DNA from: Ptychodera flava
Lineage: Eukaryota; Hemichordata; Enteropneusta; Ptychoderidae
NCBI RefSeq assembly: GCF_041260155.1
Contig: NC_091932.1
Span: forward strand, 11,899,441-11,963,440
Reading direction: 5' to 3'
Length of the DNA: 64,000 nucleotides
Under the pieces are notes generated by a model. That model had not been told where the DNA came from and ran no database searches. It saw nothing but the letters and a program-made list of their open reading frames with translations. The position numbers were made by a program, and so were the translations under genes. Shown here piece after piece: positions 37,328-49,106 of this stretch. Numbering within the stretch: position 1 is the first letter of the stretch; every line of letters begins with the position of its first letter.

Positions 37328-38467
37328 CTTTATCAAGACTAGGGACAGAGTGAAAGAGAAGACGTTAGAATTCAGTGGTTCAGAATAAAGACCCGTTCTC
37401 TCCTTCTTTGTCCAAGATGCGAGCCTGGCGGAAGTGTCCGGAAGACGGAGTACAAAACGCGAGGCAAGCAGAGACACGCCCCGTTGAACGACAACACCGC
37501 CGTCGGAAGTTTTTGCGTCATTTGTGGTCCGATTTTTCCATTGTTGTCGCTTTTATGCCCTATTTTCGTCACAACATGTTAGTTAGAAATTAGTTCTTTA
37601 ACTTCAGACGAGTAACTTGTCTAAGCTGCAGCTTCATAGTATAACTGCTAGGCCTCTTAATTCGGCGTTTACTGTTTTTGTTTAAAACGCCATATCATAT
37701 AATAGACTAATACCCTGCAAAAAGTTTCCGCAAATCACGTTGGTAAACACTGCGGGTCAGTTTTAATTAAAACTCATTGTTCTGGTATGTAAATTACCAT
37801 TGACTATTTCTCATGCTACGGGTCAAAGGTTAGTTGCTTATTGCAAAGTGAGTTGTAATAATTCTTTTTACAGTCTCGTGTGCGATGTAAAATCTGGAAA
37901 AAGAAGAGAAATCGAGCTCCTCAGCACATTTCCCATATTTGCCAATTCGTCTCTGGAATCTGTATTGAGTGATATCATGCTCAGTGTTTTTGTTCTCCAT
38001 TGTTACCATACTGCAAATTTTAAATCAAAAACCCGTAACGTAAACGACAGACTGCCTTTAAAATAGATTTTCAGAGATCGATAATTTTGTATAAAAAGGT
38101 TTTATTTGGTTTTACCAGACATCTTCGTCAGTGAGTCATGTCTTCTTGGCTGACACCGACGTTGTTCTGTCCAGTGAATATATAGTTTCGATTTCGCTTC
38201 TATCTCCATAGTCGGTACAGAGAGATCACAGTGTTCATTGCTGCACCACGCACTAACAAAAATAATCGTGATCGAATTTCAAAAGACCAATGTGGCAAAA
38301 ACCCGTTATATAGAAAATGACGCAGAATATCTTCTCCAATTTAAGTAGGATTATTCTTGCTGCCATCATAGAGTCGGACAGTAACTAGTCCACTAGGCTA
38401 CTGTATCGAGACCCTAACATCAATAATTGCTGTGTTCACGGAATTGACAGTAGTTGGCTCGTGGAAC

Positions 38468-38493
38468 CATGGAGCTCCTTTTTTAGCTCCATG
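38468..38493. mobile_element. 26-bp palindromic micro-insertion with perfect 7-bp duplication
   Basis: Arms CATGGAGCT / AGCTCCATG around CCTTTTTT. gtggaac lies directly on both sides (38461-38467, 38494-38500). Confidence 0.7.
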
Positions 38494-40739
38494 GTGGAAC
38501 AAAGAAGCTCAAGGGAAACTTAAAGAATCGTCACGCCAAAACACAGACGTACCAAAGCATTTTTCGTGAATTGTCTCGCACCTTCAACTTTTCTCGAAAA
38601 AAATTGGTCAGGAAGGGTTACTCTAACCAAAAGGAGACCGAAAAGCCAGAGGGGAAAGAAAACTTATGTCAAGACACGTTTGTGGAGAGACCATAGTTAC
38701 GACCAACAGTGGTTTCTTTGTAATGCATGCCGAATCGGCAATGTTTCAGATTATTCCTTTATAAAAATAGAAAGAAAACCCAGAACTTGATATAAGAGCA
38801 AATGACAATACGGTCTGGACTTCTGGCACGAATCTGAGTCAAGGCGAAGTGTCTAACATGAAAATAGAAATGAGTTAGTGGGTCAGTTTCCAGTTGCAGA
38901 GAAAGCGTAAGTTTCATATCATGTTATTTGTGAAGCAAACCGGTGCACGGCTAACAATATTCGCTAGAAGTCCGGCCCGGGTGGAGATGTTATCGCTTAT
39001 GGAAATGGATAGCGACTTGGGGCATATCCTGGACTCCCTTGTCCAGATTTGTGGGGTTTTTTTCCTCGTATATAGGGAGAGCATTTGCGTTTTATCGATC
39101 GGGCCTGGTCAGCAGGCGCTCGCGCTGGTGCACAAAGGGGTAAGGACGTATTGTGATGCCGGCCTTTGTGAGAGACCGGTCGTTCTTGTCTTAACGATTA
39201 GATCTTTTGGAGCTGAGTATAATTACCATTTGCTGCCTTTGTCCCTTCTTAACATGCAAAAGCCCAAGCCCCTACAAGATGGGGGTTAGGGTTTCCTTTG
39301 TTTCAGAGTTGACAATGTGTTTAGACGCGTCGCCCCATCTGTCCCTTTAAATATGGCGGCTACCCCCACACGCTGTCTTCAGGTCGCCTGCGTCGTGGCT
39401 GGAACGGCCGATTCGAAATCTGATCCTTTGAATCGAGAAACGCCGTTTTTATAACGACGGGTAAAGAGAAAACAAAGCAACATGGAATATTACGATCGAT
39501 CTAGCAACGTTGAATTTAGGAGAGTTTGTAAGTCCAATTAACCGAGACTCCCATCAGAACAAAGCAGATATTGGCTGTAAATGGCATTTTTCCCAAATCA
39601 TACGGCAGTTTGTAAAATCTAGTTAGGGTCAGTGCTGAAGTGGGTCATTACACTTAACGACCTTATATCAAAGTATATGTATAGCGTATCGAACAAACGC
39701 GCCGTTTTGATTGGTCCATTTTCCATGTCATATTTCACTGTTACACTTGTACTGCGTGCTTTAACGACAATTATTCTATTGTGCAAGGAGACAAAGGGAT
39801 TGCAAAGTTGTGTTTTGCGATTAAATTTTTTTCCGTTCATTGCTTAGACGTCGTTCGACAAGTCAGTCTAATAATTGTAAAATCGCACAAGGAATTAGAG
39901 CTAGGAAAGTTTTCTCTGGAAAGTTCCTTAGAAAATCAAAACCCGTTAAGATTTTTAAAAATCGACAGTGTTAATGCCAGTGCAAGACGACACACCCGAG
40001 GACGGCCGGCACACAATAGTTCTATTGTTACAAAGAACAACTTTAATGCCTGTCTCTTTATTATAAAAATATATTGTTGATTCGGATCAAATTATAGAAT
40101 GATGGTGATGAAATGTGTTATGTATTTCTATAGGTACAATAGATATTACATTTGATAATATTTTCGTCAGTTCTCGACGACAAGATAATTTTCTTAATAT
40201 CTCCTCCCTTTCTTAGAGTATACTGAAATACAAAGCACGAGTCTTGCAAACTGAATGCGTTGAGTACATAAGGACATTACTTTCATACATACCGTGCTGA
40301 AAATTGAAGACAAGACATTTGAGAGCTGTACAACAAGAAAATGTGTTTTAAAAACAGAACAAAAATGATAATTTGGCCTGCACCTTAATGGTTTTTAATG
40401 TAGAATGCATCCGAGAACTTTTTTTCGGACCCAATATTTTGCAATACACAATGATCGGTCTGCTGCTGTGAACCCATTTTAAAGCTTGTAGGGTATATGG
40501 AATTTTTTACAACCTCGCTTTCGAAAATTTGTGAGTTTCCCAAGAGAGTTAACACAGAAAATGGCGGCTATTTGGAAATGTACATGTGTGGATAAATTTA
40601 AGGTTGTTGATTCTCCAATCGCAAACACCGCACATTTTCACTATTTCCATTTATCGATTCTGAAATTTAATGTTTGAAAGTTCCTAAAACGTTTAGTACT
40701 TTCTCTTTCTTAGTTTTGTATCACCTAAAATAAAATTAA

Positions 40740-40955
40740 CCCTTTGAGTGCCGTATTTTTTCCCACCAAGATTTCAGTGCAACATTTTACCAATTTTTAT
40801 GAATTTTTCTGTAATTTTTCTGATAATTTTGGACCAAATGGACACAACATTTCATTGGCCACAGCTTTTTATCAAAATTTCGGCAAAAATATGACAAAAA
40901 TTGACTTCGGTATATTTTATAAGAGTGACAAAAATTGACTTTGGCGCTCAAAGGG
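40740..40955. mobile_element. 216-bp TTAA element, CCCTTTGAG ends
   Basis: Intact TTAA duplications at 40736-40739 and 40956-40959 bound CCCTTTGAGTGCC / GGCGCTCAAAGGG. Relative of 18731-18944. Confidence 0.75.
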
Positions 40956-41641
40956 TTAAAGAGAAACGGATTTGCTTTTTATCCCCTCGCGCTTCAATCA
41001 AGTCTAGCTGCGCTGCAACTTTTTAGTTTCACGTTCGTTCGAGAAAAGTCTTATGGGTAAAAACGACGACAGCACTGTATGCATGATGGCACAAACTATT
41101 GGATGTGTAGGATCAAGTGTACGCACTTTGCAATTATGAACAGTGACTTTACCTTCGTCATATTGCTGCGACAAGCGAATATTCCTGTTTTTGTTATTTT
41201 CATATCTACCTCTATAATTGGATCTTGTGCGTTAACAAACACGGACAATACCCCGCGTCTAGGCCTTATATTTGCAAATGGATCTAGGGTCAGAAAAAAA
41301 AATCACGTTTTGCCTAACTTTATAGTTTAATGAACCATATAATATGATAGCACCATATAATATGATAGCACCATCATGGATCTACCCACTTCGATTTCGC
41401 TATATAGGGGCCGCTCGCGACCGGGTGCAGGGGGCAGCCGTTCATTGTGAGGCGCAACTTTAGAAACAAGCAACAAATTTAATGACTTCACTTAAATTCG
41501 TCACGAATCCACCGTACGATATATACCTATACACCATTATCTCAGGACATTTAAAGACATGAAATATTGAGACAGTCACTGACTTCTGCCAAGAATAAAC
41601 TTTAACTGTTATAAGTTTATTTTCAGCGGAACAGAGTATAC

Positions 41642-41644
<3 letters not shown>

Positions 41645-41711
<67 letters not shown>
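41645..41711. repeat. AT dinucleotide repeat
   Basis: About 33 units, just before the tandem array. Confidence 0.9.
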
Positions 41712-41713
<2 letters not shown>

Positions 41714-42926
41714 GGTGTTTTATTTGTTCATTCGTTTGTTAGTTTATGAATATTTTTAGCATTGAATATTCTTCACTTTTCAATAACTTGGGCAACTCAT
41801 TAACATGTTCCTCAGATTCGCCGCTTCTATTTTAGCCGATTTTTGATATTTGTTTTGAAATTGCGGCAAATGTATACGTCCGTATTGTAAATTTTATGGC
41901 ATTTTTATTGTGGTGCATATTTTTTTCACTTTTTGGTTTTATTCTTAGAGCATGTGGAGCTGCTCAGATTTTTTTCTCTCAACACTGCCTGTGTATGTTA
42001 TGCTTCTGATATTGCCGACAGTTTGTAAAATCTAGACTCCAAGTCATCAGTAACAATGTAACTTTTGGAAGATTCTGCTGATTGGTAAAGAATTAAAAGA
42101 AAATGAATCACTCATCGCCTCTGTAGCTTTGCCAAAAATCCGAGGAAGAATAATTTTGTCTCAAGCCTAAAGGAAGATTACGCATTAAAACTGATTTCAC
42201 GAAACAATAAATTATGAAGTTCATCATTTGCTAAATTACAGCTTACCTTGAATAATTTGAAAACTCATGAAAATATTGCTTTTCACTATCTCATTTTCAC
42301 GGAAATCCATCATTAACAAGTTCTGTAGACAGTAGGAGTGGTACAATGGCCGGGAATATCAAGTTCAGATTAAGTTTCGGCCACCACAATGTTCGTTATT
42401 TTGTCACTGTAGCACCTGTCGCACATGATTAGGTTTGTTGCTAAATATCGCATCCCATGCGCGATACTCGTCGCTGCCGCGAATCAGACAAATCTTATCA
42501 TTTAACTGCCTGTATTAATCGATGATATCTTTCAGTCAGAGACCCCGATGTGTGAGTTTGCACTGTCAAAAATTTCTGACAAAAATATTCATTTTTGTAT
42601 ATTAGGTCTAACGGAGAAATGCCGTCAGTAGGAATACTATTACAATAAGAACGGCACAGCGTTCATCTCACCAAAAGTGATATAGCTTCTTAGTAATAAT
42701 GAACCACCGATAACGTGAATGGTTATATGAGCAATATTTCATACATTATAATGTATACATATAGAGGTAAGAATTTGTCAAAGCAACTGAATATCATTTC
42801 TGACATATACACAGAAATGTATGTCCTCGCTAACATATATGTTCTATCTGTTAACAGGCAGCTATTACACTGACCGAAAACGGAGACTATCCGCGAATCT
42901 GAGCCCGGTCCGGAGACCCGTAAAGT

Positions 42927-42960
42927 TGAAGTAAACCTGGCCAACTTGCCTCTTTTTATA
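42927..42960 (-). promoter_or_regulatory. Array copy 1 core promoter (diverged)
   Basis: TATAAA at 42955-42960 and TCAACT about 33 bases downstream on the minus strand. No TGAGTCA at the expected distance. Confidence 0.4.
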
Positions 42961-43225
42961 CTGGGCAAGCAACAGCTTATTAAGACGAATCCTTGAGTAA
43001 TACAGCCTATATGTCGTTTTCATACGGACAACACAGTCATAAATGAAACATTAATGTGTCAGCTTTCATTTTTGGAACAAGAGCCCGGAGTTATCACTTC
43101 ATGCACAGAGCCGAAATTTCAATTTTCTTAAGTTCCAGAGAGCTCAAGTTGTGTATCATAATTTGGCATCTTTCACAGAGACTAGCCGACGAATACACTA
43201 GAAAATTTTGATAAACAGTTGAAGA

Positions 43226-43551
43226 TAGACTTGGTTCAAGTCTGTGATTTGTTAATGTTTGAGTGGAGTGAACGCAATAATATATATTTTGCTTTCATGT
43301 GAAACGCGCGCGAGAGTGGAGTGGACGCGATGAGTCGGATGAACGCTATACAGGGGAGTTTCACCCGGTGAATCCGGCAGAAACTAACTCACTATACTGC
43401 GCAGACTCAAAGGTAATGCATTCAATCGCTGTGAAAACCTGGCCTGCGCTACCAAATTCCGAATAGGTTTGTACGAAATAGGGGAGACACAAGAGAAACT
43501 ATTATAAATGATTTTATTTTTTTTTAAATTCACCGACTTGAACCAAGTCTA
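43226..43551. mobile_element. 326-bp inverted-repeat element with perfect 9-bp duplication, inside the array
   Basis: Termini TAGACTTGGTTCAAGTC / GACTTGAACCAAGTCTA. agttgaaga at 43217-43225 and 43552-43560. GAGTGGAGTGRACGC repeats lie inside. The TAG..CTA ends and 9-bp target match the style of 9940-10540. Confidence 0.8.
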
Positions 43552-43704
43552 AGTTGAAGAGTGTATGTCTTCCCAAGTAAAATAACGGCGATGAACGCCT
43601 CAGACTCTGGCTTGATTCAACCAGTGTGACTCAGAGGAACGTAAAGTGCGGAGGACAGGAGTATACATACGCTGTACAGTATGGCGGCCGCGGCCGAATA
43701 TTAA

Positions 43705-43892
43705 AGGTATACAGCTGTCACCTGTTCCAACTTTGTCATAGTTACCATGGAAAGAGAAAATCTAACCAATCGCAGATTTTACTCGGGTGGCCGCTTTTTA
43801 AAAACAGCGCCCTCACATGGATATTTTGAATACCAAGGAACGCCCCTTTGACAATATAAGGGCATATTTAGATTACAGGTGACTGTATACCT
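43705..43892. mobile_element. 188-bp TTAA element, AGGTATACAG ends
   Basis: TTAA at 43701-43704 and 43893-43896 bounds AGGTATACAGCTGTCACCTG / CAGGTGACTGTATACCT. Kolobok- or piggyBac-type target; no coding capacity. Confidence 0.75.
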
Positions 43893-43992
43893 TTAATATG
43901 CATGCTTCTTCGACGGCAGGTATTACTGCGCATGCGCACGTCTGTTAAGTGAGAACGTGTCGGTAACGTTGCTCATAAACCCTGCATTTACC

Positions 43993-44026
43993 CATAGACA
44001 GTAGCGACGTTTCTCTACTGTCCATG
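43993..44026. mobile_element. 34-bp palindromic micro-insertion with 7-bp flanking repeat
   Basis: Arms CATAGACAGTAG / CTACTGTCCATG (11 of 12 paired) around a 10-base loop. The flanks atttacc (43986-43992) and atttaca (44027-44033) agree at 6 of 7 positions. Confidence 0.55.
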
Positions 44027-45011
44027 ATTTACACACTGAATAAAAATACGTTATATTCCAATACGTGAATTAAAATGAGATTTTATTTCACACATTGCCG
44101 ACACACCTCTACACGTTTTTCATAAACTATGACAATACAAAACGAAGAAGTGACAACTTGTTTTTAGTGGGGTAACTTCGCAAATTTTATTCTGTTAAAA
44201 AGTGTTTTTCTTTGAAAAAAAAACACACCCAGCTTTGCACGTTCAAATCTAACCCAAAGATCACTAATATTTCGTCAAAAACGTCTCCATAACAAGTCTC
44301 TGCTGTTACAACACTTTTAATACGGCGATGTCTATGCTTACAAGAAATTCCAAAAATGACTTCTGCAGTAGCTCTGATCATAGAAACACCCGTACCGTCC
44401 ATGAATGTACAGGTCGAAGAAGGCAACTATGTGGACTGACTGTCTCGCTTCTTCATTGCAAGTCAATTTGAAAGGCAAAAATTGTACATGCTGAATATTA
44501 ATCTATGACAAAAACAGCGTGCAACAACAAAGTTGATCAACTCACTTAAACAAAAGTATTTCATGAGAGATTTCACGACTTGTCATTCTGGGGAAAATAC
44601 TGACAATATGCTAATTGAAATGTACCAAACCTGAAGCTTATGTCATAATTTGTGGTATGTAATAAACGAAAAGTTCGACGCACCGAAGTACGACCGTTAT
44701 TTTTAAATACCATCATGTGTAAATATGGCAAGAATATTATCCTCTCTCGTGTGCGTTACACACGTTGTCGGATAGACACTCACATTGTACCAGAATTCTA
44801 TTCTTTGATTGCAATGTTTGGGCCAATATCCCAGAAGTAGTGCAAAACTGGGCTGACCCGTTCCAGTCTGCGTAGAAGCAAGCTTCTACAGTGAGACCGA
44901 AATATGGCAAAAATTCACTAGAAACGTGTTGCCATGGCAATACCGGCAGTTACGCTGACCGAGAACAGATACTACGTCACGATCTGAGCCTGAAGGCCCG
45001 TGAAGCATAAC

Positions 45012-45100
45012 TGAAGGAAGAACTTGTCCCTATTTATACCAGACGAACACCGACATGGTCAGCGGTTACGACGACGTGGTAACGACATATCAGTGAGTCA
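45012..45100 (-). promoter_or_regulatory. Array copy 2 core promoter
   Basis: Minus strand: TGAGTCA (AP-1 type) at 45094-45100, GGTATAAATA at 45031-45040, initiator TCAGTT with its A at 45012, about 26 bases from the TATA. Confidence 0.6.
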
Positions 45101-46285
45101 CAGAGATTACATTATCCTCAAAGGTACACGACAGGTGAAAAGGAAATTCATGGTGTCAGCATTATTTTTTGAAATTGAGAGCTCGAGATTTCGTTGAGGG
45201 GGTGTCACTTCATGCATGAATCCCCAATATTTAAATCATTTCAATCTTACAGATTTACAGTGAACTAATTTTAGCATTTATAGCTTTGCCATCATGAATT
45301 AGACGGAGTTGAAAATACTGTACGGGGCTCATCTATACTTCCATTTGTAATGGCCTATTGTCATCAGACTTGCATATGTAAACAATGCCGTGAATTCACT
45401 TTGATAAAAACGAATACTTAATATTGTGCTCTGAGCATGAGCTTATGCAAAGTGCTCATTTCCGTATTTTGCAGAGGCACGAGTTAGGTGACGTCAAATC
45501 ATTTGCGGATGCGCATGCGCACAAACTAATTGGGAAATCAACGCTCCAGTGACGTCGCTCGTAAGCCTATTTGCTGTCACCACAAACAAAGAATACACAG
45601 TATCCTTTCTTTTTGTATGGAAGGATGTTTTATTCCTACGCTATCTAAGCAATACACATTTATAACAAATATATTCTAATGTATACAATAAAGCAAACAT
45701 ACGAAGAACTCACTGCATCTCAACCTTTGAAAAAAGACCACCTCGGCAAATGAGGGATGCACGGATACGCTACTGTTCCAAAACAAAGCCTCCTTTGCAC
45801 GTTTTTACCCTTTAGTGACTTGTTGTATGGGGATTTACTTTCTACTATTTTGTCTCGATAAGAAATTCAAACGGTGACATTCCAAAATCGCTGAGAACAT
45901 TCAGTCACGTCCATGGACGTGTCAGGCAACCTGATTCCTTCAAGTTGTCTGACTTCTCGTGGCACGATAATTTCAAAGAAAACAGTCCGATTATTCTATC
46001 TGTCACAAATAGGCCTATACGAAAAAATTAACTAAATAAGAGAATAATGCTTACTTTTTGAAAAATTTTATGACTCGCCATTAATGAAAATATTGAAATC
46101 ATTGTCAATATATGAAGTGTATGACTGATTACACTATCTATTTGTTCGGAATATATAACGATTAAGAGTAATAAAATCTATAAATAAGACGAATAAAGTA
46201 AAAAAAATAAGTAAATGAATATAGATACTTATATAAAGATGACAGGAGTTTGTTTCATTTCCGAAACGCCACATTATGGGGACAA

Positions 46286-46456
46286 ATACTGAATGTATGG
46301 GTGACCATGCATATATTCAACCCCGGTTTTAGACACGATACACGAAATCAACGAGTAAATCATGAATTAATGGTCATAACCATTAATTGATTTTGCCATG
46401 ATTTCATGTATCGTGTCTAAATGTCGCATATGCATGGTCACCTATACATTCAGTAT
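46286..46456. mobile_element. 171-bp near-complete palindrome (fold-back element)
   Basis: Arms ATACTGAATGTATGGGTGAC / GTCACCTATACATTCAGTAT, inner arms AGACACGATACA / TGTATCGTGTCT and a centre ACCATTAATT-type hairpin make almost the whole length self-complementary. It interrupts the spacer of array copy 3. No clear target duplication. Confidence 0.65.
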
Positions 46457-46906
46457 CTTTCAACATGTCAAGCAATATAAGTAGTATCTCGCATCAAACA
46501 AAAGTCATAAAAATGGCCGACTTTGTCTCTTTAAGGTTACAAATATTGGCAAATACCAAGATTTCATTAGACTGATAGGAAATCGAGTTCAATTGAAAAT
46601 ATGGCGACACCTTTGAGGTAAGGGACACCTTAGAGGCAGACGCAGGTTACTATAGACAGGTTGGTATTCACATCGTGCCAGAATTCTATTCTTTAATTAC
46701 AATGTTTGGGCCAATATCCCAGAAGTAGTGCAATACTGGGCTGACCCGTTCCAGTCTGCGTAGAAGCAAGCTTCTACAATGAGACCGGAATGTGGCAAAA
46801 ATTCAGGTAACAGAAACGTGTTGCCGTGGCAACTCCGGCAGCTGTTACGCTGACCGAGAACAGATACTACATCATGATCTAAGCCCAAAGGCCCGTGAAG
46901 CATAAC

Positions 46907-47000
46907 TGAAGGGGACGAACTTGTCGCTATTTATACTAGACGAACACCGGCATGGTCAGCGGGTCCAACAACGTAGTAAAGACGTCGTGTCAGTGAGTCA
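46907..47000 (-). promoter_or_regulatory. Array copy 3 core promoter
   Basis: Minus strand: TGAGTCA at 46994-47000, TATAAATA at 46928-46935, initiator TCAGTT with its A at 46907, 28 bases from the TATA. CRE/NRF1-like GCGCATGCG and GTGACGTC lie about 0.5 kb further upstream. Confidence 0.6.
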
Positions 47001-48161
47001 CAGGACACGGCAGAATATACAATGAAGGTATAGTGTCAGCATTATTTGCAGCAATTGGAGCTCGAGGTTTCGTGGAGGGGGTGTGATTTCATGTACGGAA
47101 CTCAAACATTTAATTATTGAAATTCTATAATTTCATTTTGAACTGAAGTTAGCATATAGTTTGGCCATTTACTATAAATAATCTTCAAGTTCGAATATCG
47201 GAGTTGAAATACCTTTCAGTGGGCTATCCTCGGCGCATCATAAAAATAATGTTCTCCACTGATAATAATGCATTGTCATCGACTTTCATATGTTAACAAT
47301 GTCGTGAAGTCACTTTGACAAAAATGAATACTTTATGTTACGCTTCAAGCATTGTAGGATCTGGAATACACAATGAGGTATTTCTGAAGATAATGACTTC
47401 GTAAAGGTTACTTACTGATGCGCATGCGTCAGAGATTATTGAAAAATAAAGCTGCAGATGTGACGTCCTTGGTACGTCCGGCTATTCATCCTAGCAACGA
47501 AACAATTACTTTACTGATTTAATAAAAAAAGAAACAACAATAAAAATTCGGTCTTCCACCTTACGTTGAAGGATATTTGATCCCAAGCTACAAAAGCACC
47601 TCCAACCATGTGACATATTTATCCAAATACGAAAAACAAACGAAGAGAGTAATAATAAGTTATTTATGTTTTGTTCTGTGGGGAATCTTTATCTTAAAAT
47701 AACGTGAAAAATTATTGCCTTGCAAACTCAAATTTCGGCCCTAGGGATACGAACATGCCTTCATCGTTTCTACAAATCCTCCCTTGTTTGTGTTTACTAT
47801 TATATTATATGAAGTACGGAGATCTCTTTCCTTCTGCAAGTGTCCTCTAACAATTTGAAAATAGTCAGTCCCGTCCATGCTCCAACTAAGAGTAATTGCC
47901 ATTCCGTTTCCTCAGTGATTTATTTCGTGAAAGGAAGCGGTGTTATCATAAAGAATCAGTCCGAAAAGGAAAAGAAATTTCCAAAAGAAAAAGGAAAAAA
48001 AGGAAAAGGAAAACTTCAAAGGTATTAGTGGTTACTTTATAAAAGATTACATAACTTTCCTAAGTTGACGAAAATACAAAAAAGTAAATATATGAAGTTT
48101 ACTGATTGTGACGATGGAATTTTTAACAGAATGATGAAATAAATAAATACTCAAATGCATT

Positions 48162-48197
48162 ATAAAGAAAGAAAGAAAGAAGGATAGAAAGAAAAAC
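48162..48197. repeat. GAAA-rich simple repeat
   Basis: AAAGAAAGAAAGAAAGAAGG followed by AT/GA-rich sequence. Confidence 0.8.
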
Positions 48198-48547
48198 AGC
48201 TGCAAAAGTCGGTTTTTGAAAACGCCATGTTCTGGCTGCTACAGATATATTACCTAACCCCACACTTGTTATACGTGCTGTGGGATAGGCGACACAGAGT
48301 TGATATTCACAATGCGCCGGAATATTCTATTCTTGAATTGAAATGTTTGGGCCAACATCCCAGAAGTAGTGCAATACTGGACTGACCCGTTCCAGTCTGC
48401 GTAGAAGCAAGCTTCTACAGTGAGACCGGAATGTGGCAAAAATTCAGGTAACAGAAACGTGTTGCCGTGGCAACACCGGCAGCTGTTACGCTGACCGAGA
48501 ACAGATACTACATCATGATCTGAGCCCGAAGGCCCGTGAAGCATAAC

Positions 48548-48638
48548 TAACACTGGCGATCTTTACCGTATTTATACCCGCTGAGTACCAGTTTCTCCGA
48601 CGGTTTTAGTGACGTTGTTCACACGCATGAGTGAGTCA
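48548..48638 (-). promoter_or_regulatory. Array copy 4 core promoter
   Basis: Minus strand: TGAGTCA at 48632-48638, TATAAATA at 48569-48576, initiator TTAGTT with its A at 48548, 28 bases from the TATA. A full TGACGTCA lies upstream near 48692. Confidence 0.6.
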
Positions 48639-49106
48639 GCAGAATTTCAAGCTGAGCTTGCACTTCACATACGGGAACTAAGAGGCTGTGCGTGACGTCA
48701 TCACATCAGTTGGTCCGTCAAAGCGACATCTTCAAAATGTCTCAACACATGTAAAATACAGTGTATCATAACAAACTTTTAAAGCGTGTTACGTAAATTC
48801 AAATTTTGGGATTTTTTTGGCAAATGTTCACAAAATCACTGCGCATGTTGCATGAATTCAAATTTCTCCAAACGTTGGCACCAGACACCTCAAGGCACTT
48901 CAAATAAACAAATTAATGTCTCGAAAGCATCAATCTTATCTTCTATGTCGTCGGTTTTGCATGTGTTATTCCGGACATTCAAGACGCTCCTACCAAGTTA
49001 TCTGACTCATACCTATCGCAGGGTGCAGTATTTTCCCCATATAATTTTATCATAGTGGCCTTCGACATCGAAATTATAAAGCATGTACAACAATAGCATG
49101 ATATAA

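Larger units (their letters stand above)
32481..42700. other. Intergenic region between the SPSB3-like gene and the tandem array
   Basis: No gene recognised. Contents: a CTCGGTTACTATAG inverted cluster (35250-35333), two palindromic micro-insertions (37290, 38468), a TTAA element (40740) and an AT repeat (41645). The longest open frames, 35627-36139 and 38894-39289 on the plus strand, show no domain, biased codon use or splice context, and I treat them as chance. Confidence 0.5.

Noticed and set aside
38894-39289. 131-codon plus-strand open frame
   Set aside because: No recognisable motif and no promoter or neighbouring exons. Chance frame in a locally less AT-rich stretch.
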